Positions 1 to 5,461 of a DNA stretch of 7,234 nucleotides are shown one piece after another. The notes beneath the pieces were generated by a model. The model searched no databases and was not told the DNA's origin. It saw only the letters and a program-made list of their open reading frames with translations. The position numbers and the translations under genes are program-made. Position 1 is the stretch's first letter. Each line of letters opens with the position of its first letter. Origin of the DNA: an uncultured Chlamydiae bacterium (lineage in GTDB: Bacteria > Chlamydiota > Chlamydiia > Chlamydiales > SM23-39); assembly GCA_903909295.1 (NCBI GenBank), contig CAIVVG010000029.1:1-7234 (forward strand), in the 5' to 3' direction.

Positions 1-131
1 CCACCACTCATTAAAATCTTGCTCGTCGATGCGTCCGGAGCAACAACGGTCATCGTATTTCCGGAACCTGAAACCACTACGCCGTGATTATTTGCAGTAT
101 AGCTCGTATTTCCATAGGAAGTTCCAGTAAA
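1..131 (-). CDS. Partial frame of a repetitive surface or phage-tail-like protein (possible pseudogene)
   Basis: On the minus strand the codons covering positions 129-131 down to 3-5 stay open and run off the left edge. The peptide is almost entirely Gly, Ser, Thr, Asn and Val, with pieces such as YTANNHGVVVSGSG followed by NTMTVVAPDASTSKILMSGG. This is the style of long repetitive tail-fibre or surface proteins, which repeat Thr-Asn-x-Gly-Val-Val blocks. No ATG precedes the repetitive part: the first in-frame ATG is at 53-51, already inside it. The frame is closed upstream by a stop at 177-179. About 40 nt overlap the 3' end of the membrane-protein gene in another frame. It could be a 5'-truncated remnant joined to that gene by recombination, or a gene using a non-ATG start. 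The protein type is inferred from composition alone. Confidence 0.35.
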
Positions 132-591
132 TGATTTGATAGATAAGAAACAAAGCCATAGTGCCAAACTGGGCTTTTAAAAAGAAAAGGAGCGCTCCAG
201 GGTTATCCAACCAGGAAGTGATCCATGGAGCGACTTCTACTCCTTGAACGATAGGCCAGATAAAACCGGCGCAAGCCAGCGCGATGGGGTGGAGGGTAAA
301 GAGGACTGCGTGGAGCCAGTTTTCTGAGGCGGGGCAGTGCTCTTTATGGACAAACTCATCTTTGGTGACGAGGATCGATGAAAAAGAGGCCAGTGCGATG
401 TAGATGATGAGCGCCGTCTTAGAGAAGGGGATAAAGAGGATAAAGCCCATGCAGACGAGGACGCTGAGCGTGTCGATCGGATGGCCAATGCGCTCCCAGC
501 GAGGCAGTCCTCTCCGCAGGTGGAAATACCCCTCATCAAACACCATGCAGAGCGCTTGGAGCATGAACGGCAGTACGCCTAATTTCCACAT
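88..591 (-). CDS. Multi-pass membrane protein coupled to a type III polyketide synthase
   Basis: I do not recognise a named family. The 167-aa protein has hydrophobic stretches at about residues 1-17, 42-75, 95-115 and 132-158, so it should be an integral inner-membrane protein with about four or five spans. Polar residues that are unusual for a plain membrane anchor cluster around them: Asp19-Glu20 and His24, an LPRWERIGHPID stretch at 29-40, a KDEFVHKE stretch at 77-84, Cys86, Glu90, His94 and His101. This His/Asp/Glu set could bind metal at the membrane face, which would suggest an oxidoreductase or hydroxylase, but that is inference. The start ATG lies inside the last codons of the upstream polyketide synthase (13-nt overlap), so the two are very likely translationally coupled and act on the same product. 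Small membrane partners, for example isoprenylcysteine methyltransferase-like proteins, are known beside bacterial type III synthases. This one lacks an obvious match to that family. Confidence 0.8.
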   Translation of the reverse strand: MWKLGVLPFMLQALCMVFDEGYFHLRRGLPRWERIGHPIDTLSVLVCMGFILFIPFSKTALIIYIALASFSSILVTKDEFVHKEHCPASENWLHAVLFTLHPIALACAGFIWPIVQGVEVAPWITSWLDNPGALLFFLKAQFGTMALFLIYQIIYWNFLWKYELYCK

Positions 592-1661
592 ATTTTCTCC
601 ATCAGCGAGCCGGCGATGGTCAGCCCGGGACCAAACGCCAAGCTCAAAATAGGGGTTCCGGAGGGGATGTTCGCATCATCTAAAATGCGCGCCCAAACGT
701 GGGGCAGTGTGGCAGAGGACATGTTGCCATACTCTTTTAAGATCTGGAAGCTAAAGGTCATTTGAGCGTCGGTCAAACCGAGGAGTTCTTGGATATAAGT
801 GAGAATCTTGGGACCTCCCGGATGGATCGCAAAGAGGGTATTGGGAGAGATCCCCTCGGGGCATAAACGGCTCAAGTAGCCCTTTAAATTGCGGGTAATG
901 AGAACGGGGAGCTCTTTGGCGAGCGTCATTTCAAAGCCCGATGCGCCGACATTCCAAGTCATCGCCTGGGTCGAGTGGGGGATGATCTCTTCTCTTGTCT
1001 CCACCACGCGCAAATGAGGAGCCTCGCACCTCCTCACAACCGAGTATTTGATGAAGCCGTCGGCAAAAAGGCTCTGCGTGACGAGCTGGTCTGTCGCATG
1101 ATTGGACGGGTTGGAATGGAGCGAACAGATCTCTGTGTGGACGATATCGGTCCGGTTTTTTAGCCCCCCCATGCCGATTCGGATGGCGGGGATTGCGGCG
1201 TAGCAACCCATGTGATGAACCTGCGTGACCGTAGTCAGGGCGCCCCAGTTCCTCTTCGAGACGATGGTTTGGGCGCCGCTGGGGGAGACGTAGCCGGTAC
1301 AGCTGACCTGAATGAGCCCCTCTGGCGGCGCAGCTCCCTCGGGAAAGAAGTGTTCAAACACCCCTTCCGCTTCCAGTTGAAATTTCTTGCTCCGGACCGA
1401 GAGATCCCGCCCCGACGGGCACCGGCTTAAGCGGTAGATCTCCATATTGTCCCAATCGCGGTGGGAAAAGTCATTGAATACCGTCCCTCTCTTTGCGATG
1501 TGTTCCGGCTTGCAGCCCACGCGCCACAGTTTTTCTGTGAGCGCCGGGCGCATCGACTCATCTCCCTCCGCCTTGACGTGGGCATCGACAATCCAGTCGA
1601 GAGTTTCTTTTTGGGAAAGTTCGAAACGAGGGCGCAGAATCTGAAAATCGGTCAAAAGCAT
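579..1661 (-). CDS. Type III polyketide synthase (chalcone/stilbene synthase family)
   Basis: This 360-aa protein belongs to the chalcone synthase-like type III polyketide synthases. These homodimeric cytosolic enzymes load a starter acyl-CoA on a cysteine, extend it with malonyl-CoA and cyclise it to pyrones, resorcinols or similar aromatics. The catalytic triad is complete: Cys153 in HHMGCYAAIPAI, His280 in FAIHPGGPKIL and Asn313 in EYGNMSSATLPHV. The family landmarks SCTGYVSPSG (120-129), SNHATDQLV (186-194) and AFGPGLTIAG (342-351) are also present. Length is normal for the family. I chose the ATG at 1661. A longer frame opens at a TTG (1697) inside the preceding gene, but homologous N-termini usually begin close to the LLTDFQILRPRFELSQ segment. 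A clear Shine-Dalgarno is missing before either start. The gene lies 28 nt after the 713-aa gene and overlaps the following membrane-protein gene by 13 nt. Substrate and product cannot be read from the sequence; a lipid-derived starter is plausible given the membrane partner. Confidence 0.93.
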   Translation of the reverse strand: MLLTDFQILRPRFELSQKETLDWIVDAHVKAEGDESMRPALTEKLWRVGCKPEHIAKRGTVFNDFSHRDWDNMEIYRLSRCPSGRDLSVRSKKFQLEAEGVFEHFFPEGAAPPEGLIQVSCTGYVSPSGAQTIVSKRNWGALTTVTQVHHMGCYAAIPAIRIGMGGLKNRTDIVHTEICSLHSNPSNHATDQLVTQSLFADGFIKYSVVRRCEAPHLRVVETREEIIPHSTQAMTWNVGASGFEMTLAKELPVLITRNLKGYLSRLCPEGISPNTLFAIHPGGPKILTYIQELLGLTDAQMTFSFQILKEYGNMSSATLPHVWARILDDANIPSGTPILSLAFGPGLTIAGSLMEKICGN

Positions 1662-1689
1662 AGGTTCAAGGCTACCTAGGCTTCCCTTT

Positions 1690-3831
1690 TTACACAACCA
1701 GTTCTTCGGTGATTTGGGTCCCTACTCTGATGAACTGGTCTACAGGAATGTTGAGGATTGTCTCAGCCCCAAGCGCATCCCTTTGAGTCACTCCGTAATT
1801 GCGGAGCGCCTCCAAGAGGCCATCTCTCGTCTCGCTATCGGGGACGATCATCCCTCGGATGAGCGAAGGATCGAGCCGCTCTTTTAACATCAGCTCATGA
1901 CCCCGGTTGGAATCTGCGCTATTTTGCTCTTGCTCGATAAATTCCAAAATTCCTGGACGAGAGAGGTAAGGGAACTCATCATCCCACCACCACTGTCCTC
2001 CACTTTCGGTTTTTCGACTTCCTGAATGCCCCTCATGATACTGATAAGAGCCCGTTTCCAGCGCTTTGAGAGAGATCACGAGGCGCACTTTGCTCCAGTA
2101 CCAACTTGCATCAGTAAAATCGGTTTTATTTGCACAGTCTTTCTCGGTCAGCAGCTGCGTAAAGACGCTATCGGCTCCTCCCGACATGTAGTCCCAGTAT
2201 TTGCTCAAGCCCTCTTCACTCATCTGTGTGCTATCGCGCGTCTCGGTAGAGAGCATCCCCATTTTCAGGATCGACGCTGCTCGTTCAAATAATTCCTTGT
2301 CAGAATGGGCCCCTGTGAGAGCCGCTGTCAGAGCTCGAGCCCCTTTTGCATAGGCCGCCTCGGCCAGTCCGTCCATCTGGTAGCGGACCCGTCCTGGGAG
2401 GATCTCGAGAGGCTTCATGCCCTCCAAGAACTGGTCTAATACCCCTTTCATTTCAGGGGCTTTTTCAATCATCTTCTCTTTAAGAGCCGGAATCGATAGC
2501 TGAAAGAACTCTTCCGTCCGCTCAAAAGGGGTCGCCTCGCCAGGGAAGAAAGTTCGAAATAACTGACCTAACTTCATCCGCTCAAAATCGTCCTCAGTCG
2601 ACGGCGCCAGCACCGAAGTGAGATCGAGGAAAGAGATCATCTCATGGAGATCGTAAATCGTTTTGCTCTTGTCCATCCGGATCGTCACTTTGTCATAGAG
2701 ATTCGGCACATCATCCGCAGCGCCGACCGAGATTGTTCCCAACCCCGCTAAATGGAGCTCATCGCGCTCCGTGATATCGCTCACCCAGAACATCCCATTA
2801 TTTTGTTCTTTGTGAGAGACATTCACCCCCTCTACATGAGAACCAGTCAGAGACAAAATCTCCCTCGCCTCTTTGGTACTCCAGCCCCTCGCTTGCTTCA
2901 TCGCCTCATCGATCTTATCCCTAAACGCGTGATTGACCTTGAACTCCAGCTCAAGTATCTCTTGGCCATCGATCTCGCGCACTCTAAAAGTAAGGTTATC
3001 TCCCTTTACGAGCGCCTGCCCAAAACCATGCACATGGGCCCCAAAGTCGTACTCCTTTCCATTCGCATCGGTCAAAATCAACCGCTTTGCCTCAGCAGTT
3101 CCCTGCAAGTCGTTCAAAGGATGCTCAATCAACCCTCGAACACGACGCCCATTGAGCGCCCTCTCAAGCAATTTTTTGTACTTGTCCATCTTGAACAAAA
3201 AGTCTCGCCGCTCAATCAAACGGACATACCCATGAGCCCGGTGGATCTGGATCCCCGCCATGGCGATCTTGGCCGCCGCCTCTAAATAGTTCCCCTCGCC
3301 AATCTCTTTTTTCGCGCCATACAAACTGATCGTAGCCTGCACCAGCGTGAAGACCAAAAGTGCCTCTAACGAACCGGTGACCATGAAGCTCAAATAGAGC
3401 AAGTTCCCCAACGTATGGAGCGCTTTTTCCCCCGCAGCCGAATACTCCCCCTTCAAGATATGAGCACACGTATTCCAAGCATTCTGCAACCCATCGGCCG
3501 AAGTGGTGATGAACAGACCCGTCGTGAAGTGGAAAAACGTCCCCGCAACCGCAATGGCGGCCAACGTCGCTTGCGCAACTGAGAGGCTCATCTCCTTCCA
3601 CTGCCCCCCTCGCTGCTCCGTCAGAGCCTGGCTCAGGTGGGAGACCCCACGGACCGACCCCATGCTGACCGAGAGCACCGCTCCCGCAGGGCGGTAGAGC
3701 CCAATGAAGGGGAGGGCGATAAGAGCGACCTTCTTGGCCTGCTGCCCGAAAGCCTCCGTATCAAGCTCAAATTCCCGATGGTAAATATTTGGTAAAAATA
3801 ATGTATGTTTAAAGTAGTTAATGTAGTTCAT
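1690..3831 (-). CDS. Large chlamydial-type protein of unknown function with hydrophobic N-terminus, possible ART-like C-terminus
   Basis: The 713-aa product matches no family I can name with confidence. Residues 34-60, 84-110 and 143-171 are hydrophobic and Ala/Gly-rich, suggesting membrane insertion or a bilobed hydrophobic element like those in chlamydial secreted proteins. No classical signal peptide is seen. The middle part (about 215-470) is soluble and charged, with beta-rich segments at 248-300. The C-terminal block (about 480-713) holds the pieces LKMGMLSTETR (522-532), GGADSVFTQL (551-560), LETGSYQYHEG (591-601) and HELMLKERLDPSLIRGMIV (645-663). Their order and spacing recall ADP-ribosyltransferase folds: a glycine/serine turn, a mid strand, and a late acidic residue (Glu646) before a final strand. 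That assignment is tentative. The ATG at 3831 was preferred to a TTG at 3861 because a consensus -10 box lies between them. It could be a secreted effector. It is upstream of the polyketide synthase on the same strand, with a 28-nt gap, so co-transcription is possible. Confidence 0.85.
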   Translation of the reverse strand: MNYINYFKHTLFLPNIYHREFELDTEAFGQQAKKVALIALPFIGLYRPAGAVLSVSMGSVRGVSHLSQALTEQRGGQWKEMSLSVAQATLAAIAVAGTFFHFTTGLFITTSADGLQNAWNTCAHILKGEYSAAGEKALHTLGNLLYLSFMVTGSLEALLVFTLVQATISLYGAKKEIGEGNYLEAAAKIAMAGIQIHRAHGYVRLIERRDFLFKMDKYKKLLERALNGRRVRGLIEHPLNDLQGTAEAKRLILTDANGKEYDFGAHVHGFGQALVKGDNLTFRVREIDGQEILELEFKVNHAFRDKIDEAMKQARGWSTKEAREILSLTGSHVEGVNVSHKEQNNGMFWVSDITERDELHLAGLGTISVGAADDVPNLYDKVTIRMDKSKTIYDLHEMISFLDLTSVLAPSTEDDFERMKLGQLFRTFFPGEATPFERTEEFFQLSIPALKEKMIEKAPEMKGVLDQFLEGMKPLEILPGRVRYQMDGLAEAAYAKGARALTAALTGAHSDKELFERAASILKMGMLSTETRDSTQMSEEGLSKYWDYMSGGADSVFTQLLTEKDCANKTDFTDASWYWSKVRLVISLKALETGSYQYHEGHSGSRKTESGGQWWWDDEFPYLSRPGILEFIEQEQNSADSNRGHELMLKERLDPSLIRGMIVPDSETRDGLLEALRNYGVTQRDALGAETILNIPVDQFIRVGTQITEELVV

Positions 3832-3840
3832 GGCGCATGG

Positions 3841-3871
3841 ATTATAACATCTACGCCACAATTACAATCAA
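3841..3871 (-). promoter_or_regulatory. Predicted sigma-70-type promoter with extended -10, for the 713-aa gene
   Basis: On the minus strand a perfect TATAAT (3841-3846) is preceded by TGT (3847-3849), giving an extended -10 element. A possible -35, TTGATT, sits at 3866-3871 with a long 19-bp spacer. The start codon at 3831 lies only 9 nt after the -10 box, so the transcript would begin about 2-3 nt before the ATG. The mRNA would then be leaderless or nearly so, consistent with the absence of a Shine-Dalgarno. Confidence 0.55.
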
Positions 3872-3947
3872 CTTATAAAATTAATTTATCTTATGAAAAA
3901 ACTATTTGAGTGCCCTGTAGATCTCACCCTGAAGACCCCCCCCTCGC

Positions 3948-4193
3948 TCAAGTGAGCCAGTGCATATTGCTCCACTGCTCGTATAAGGTAGCCTTGATCA
4001 GGCACTCGCGATACATTTCTAGGCACTTGTTTCGCAAAACTGGATCTGAGGGACGGACTTTGCACTCTCTCTGTTGCATCACTCGACAATATTCCGCAGG
4101 GCCGATCGCGATCAGTTTCCAATAATTGATGGGGCCGTATGTAGATTTAGGTAATTGGGTATTTGGTGAGTTTACAGGTTTAATTGTGGACAT
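3948..4193 (-). CDS. Small four-cysteine protein of unknown function
   Basis: This 81-aa protein is not recognised. Translation signals are good: AAGGAAA (4198-4204) lies at ideal spacing before the ATG, and a well-spaced promoter lies further upstream. The N-terminal 20 residues are Pro/Asn/Ser/Thr-rich and likely unstructured. The rest looks helical, charged and soluble, with four cysteines as Cys36-x7-Cys44-x12-Cys57-x6-Cys64. Paired cysteines about two helical turns apart on two predicted helices suggest a disulfide-bonded helical hairpin or a metal site. The spacing differs from the eukaryotic twin Cx9C pattern. No signal peptide or membrane segment is visible. Its own promoter and the palindrome upstream suggest separate regulation from both flanking gene groups. 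The stop is followed by a run of eight G on the coding strand (complement of 3936-3943). A weak hairpin (TGAG/CTCA) and a T6 run (complement of 3896-3901) lie further downstream and might act as a poor terminator. Confidence 0.7.
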   Translation of the reverse strand: MSTIKPVNSPNTQLPKSTYGPINYWKLIAIGPAEYCRVMQQRECKVRPSDPVLRNKCLEMYRECLIKATLYEQWSNMHWLT

Positions 4194-4245
4194 GGCATTT
4201 CCTTTCAGCCCATTTTTTTATGGACACCCCTGGTGAACGCTTATG

Positions 4246-4274
4246 AGTATAGCCGGAGGGCGCGCAATATTCAA
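4246..4274 (-). promoter_or_regulatory. Predicted sigma-70-type promoter for the four-cysteine gene
   Basis: On the minus strand, TTGAAT (4269-4274) and TATACT (4246-4251) are separated by exactly 17 bp. They match the -35 and -10 consensus at 4/6 and 5/6 positions. Transcription would start near 4239, leaving a leader of about 45 nt that contains the Shine-Dalgarno at 4198-4204. A GTTCAC motif (complement of 4233-4238) lies right at the predicted start point and resembles the arms of the palindrome at 4328-4385. Confidence 0.6.
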
Positions 4275-4327
4275 GACTTGTGTCAGATCTGTTTTAGCTC
4301 AGGGAGTCGATCTTTCTTGCACCCTCC

Positions 4328-4385
4328 ACTGTTCACTAGAATTCACTGTTCAATAAATAATGAACAGTTGACACCAGTGAACAGT
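4328..4385. repeat. Concentric nested palindrome built from four ACTGTTCA units
   Basis: Two direct copies of ACTGTTCA (4328-4335, 4345-4352) are followed by two inverted copies TGAACAGT (4361-4368, 4378-4385). The outer arms extend to 10 bp (ACTGTTCACT at 4328-4337 against AGTGAACAGT at 4376-4385). Both pairs share the same centre (4356.5), and the two units on each side are exactly 17 bp apart. The central 8 bp are AT-only. It lies between the chi-like gene stop (4401) and the promoter of the four-cysteine gene. There is no T-tract on either side, so a regulator-binding array or a small mobile palindromic repeat is more likely than a simple terminator. Confidence 0.8.
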
Positions 4386-4400
4386 ACGAAGGTTCCCTCA

Positions 4401-4829
4401 TTAGGAACGAGCTTCGCAGAGGAAGTGGGCGTTTTTGTAGGCGTCGAAGCGGAGGGCGGAGAAGCTCTGTTTGTGGGGGGAGGTGAGGTCTTCGAAGTCG
4501 TAGATGATTCGGAAGGGGCCCTCGATCAGGAGGGGGGTGGGGCAGAGGTTGAAGGCGATTTTTGCGTCATTAACGTTTTGTTTGAGCCGTGTGATGGCGA
4601 CGAACTCTTTAGAGGGGCCGCTGGCAATGGAGTGGGGGAGGAAGCTGGTGGAGGGCGATTTCCAGAGGAGGTCGTCGACGAAGGTCTCTCCTTTTTCGTC
4701 TTCGACGAAGATGACGAGGGGCTCTTTTTTCTCAAAATGGAGGTGGGCGGCTTCTACGATGCTGCGGAGTTTGGCGGCGGGGTCGCGCACCTGAAAAAAC
4801 ACTACCCTTGTATCCATCATGGTATCCAT
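4401..4829 (-). CDS. holC: DNA polymerase III chi subunit-like protein (HolC)
   Basis: The 142-aa product looks like the chi subunit of the DNA polymerase III clamp-loader complex. In E. coli, chi links the psi subunit to the C-terminal tail of single-stranded DNA-binding protein. The diagnostic stretch is residues 38-66, where LVIFVEDEKGETFVDDLLW is followed by SFLPHS. This aligns well by eye with the E. coli HolC segment (LIACEDEK, LDEALW, SFVPH). A C-terminal RFDAYKNAHF (127-136) corresponds to the conserved arginine/tyrosine helix (RYKAYRVAGF in E. coli). Length is typical (E. coli 147 aa). The first ATG overlaps the stop of the preceding DUF502 gene as TAATG, indicating translational coupling; two more Met codons follow at residues 4 and 5 and could serve instead. 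It is the last gene of the three-gene operon. Resemblance is moderate overall, so the role in replication is inferred from the family. Confidence 0.8.
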   Translation of the reverse strand: MDTMMDTRVVFFQVRDPAAKLRSIVEAAHLHFEKKEPLVIFVEDEKGETFVDDLLWKSPSTSFLPHSIASGPSKEFVAITRLKQNVNDAKIAFNLCPTPLLIEGPFRIIYDFEDLTSPHKQSFSALRFDAYKNAHFLCEARS

Positions 4830-5461
4830 TATTTTTCCGTTGGGGGCACCATTGTACCGCAGGAGACGAGGAATTTAAAGGCCTCTTCATTGCTCATGGG
4901 GAGTTTTTGGATCTCTTTGTTCGGGATGAGGAGTAAGAAACCCGAGAGGGGGTGGGGCGTTGTGGGGAGAAATACGGGGGAGAGCGGCTCAGAGACTTTT
5001 GCCTGGAATTCTTTGGCCATTTGTCCGGCTAAAAAGGCGACCCCTTTACAGGGTAGAGAGGGGAAGGGGATGAGGACGGGATAGTGGAAGGCTTTGGGCC
5101 CTTCGGTGGCGAAAAAGGCGTTGAGGAGGTCTCGGCTGGTTTTGTAGACCGTTCTCACGATGGGGATTTGGTCGAGGAGTCGGTTGGTGGCGTGGAGGAG
5201 GTTTTTGCCGAAAAACCACCGGATAAGGGCGCCGAGTAGGATGATGAATGCCAATGTAATTACAAAGGCGAGGAGGCGAGAGAGGACGAGCACGGTACTT
5301 TGAGAGAGGGGGAACTCGAAGCGGTAGGTCATCGTATTGACAACCGATTTCACCACATTGACGAGGGGGTCGGTGAAAAGATCAAAGAGGAAGACGACGA
5401 TCAGGAGGGTCAAGACGGCCGGCATCAAGAAGAGAAATCCGGTGATGAGGTATTTTTTCAT
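4829..5461 (-). CDS. DUF502 family membrane protein (second copy)
   Basis: This 210-aa protein belongs to the DUF502 family, bacterial integral membrane proteins related to plant COV1-like proteins. Their biochemical function is unknown. It has an N-terminal membrane span (about 5-29, containing the family Pro after LFLM), a second span (about 57-80), then DQIPIVRTVYKTSRDL (97-112), which is the conserved IP...(I/V)Y...K region. FLPTTPHPLSGF (164-175) follows, then the C-terminal SNEEAFKFLVSCG (190-202). The family usually ends this part with a Ser-Gly-Gly motif; here it is Ser-Cys-Gly, as in the neighbouring paralogue. The gene starts with an ATGA overlap on the previous DUF502 gene and ends with a TAATG overlap on the chi-like gene, so the three are a coupled operon. 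The tandem copies are well diverged, which suggests an old duplication and perhaps a hetero-oligomer. Confidence 0.9.
   Translation of the reverse strand: MKKYLITGFLFLMPAVLTLLIVVFLFDLFTDPLVNVVKSVVNTMTYRFEFPLSQSTVLVLSRLLAFVITLAFIILLGALIRWFFGKNLLHATNRLLDQIPIVRTVYKTSRDLLNAFFATEGPKAFHYPVLIPFPSLPCKGVAFLAGQMAKEFQAKVSEPLSPVFLPTTPHPLSGFLLLIPNKEIQKLPMSNEEAFKFLVSCGTMVPPTEK

Noticed and set aside
1152..1172. G7 run and an in-phase A-AAA-AAC slippery heptamer in the polyketide synthase
   Set aside because: The heptamer is in the right phase for -1 frameshifting, but it sits mid-domain and the shifted frame would destroy the enzyme. The full-length frame contains all catalytic residues, so it is most likely chance.
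2752..3285. Plus-strand 177-codon open frame
   Set aside because: Antisense to the 713-aa gene, with no recognisable domain and no ribosome binding site worth noting.
3212..3601. Minus-strand 129-codon frame rich in Gly and His
   Set aside because: Out-of-frame shadow within the 713-aa gene.
3936..3943. Run of eight C as a phase-variation switch
   Set aside because: It lies just outside the stop codon of the 81-aa gene and not within any supported coding region or between promoter elements.
3944..3960. GCTCA-AG-TGAGC palindrome at the end of the 81-aa gene as a terminator
   Set aside because: The loop would be only 2 nt, or the stem only 4 bp with a 4-nt loop, and no T-tract follows directly.
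3886..4122. Small overlapping frames on both strands around the four-cysteine gene
   Set aside because: Only the 81-aa frame has a Shine-Dalgarno and an aligned promoter; the others lack both.
4283..4330. tRNA-like TTTTAGCTCAGGG segment
   Set aside because: It resembles the D-arm of a tRNA, but no acceptor stem, anticodon arm or T-loop could be assembled around it.
4233..5084. Plus-strand 283-codon open frame
   Set aside because: It lies antisense to the chi-like gene and the second DUF502 gene, has low-complexity Glu/Gly/Val composition typical of an antisense shadow, and also crosses the nested palindrome.
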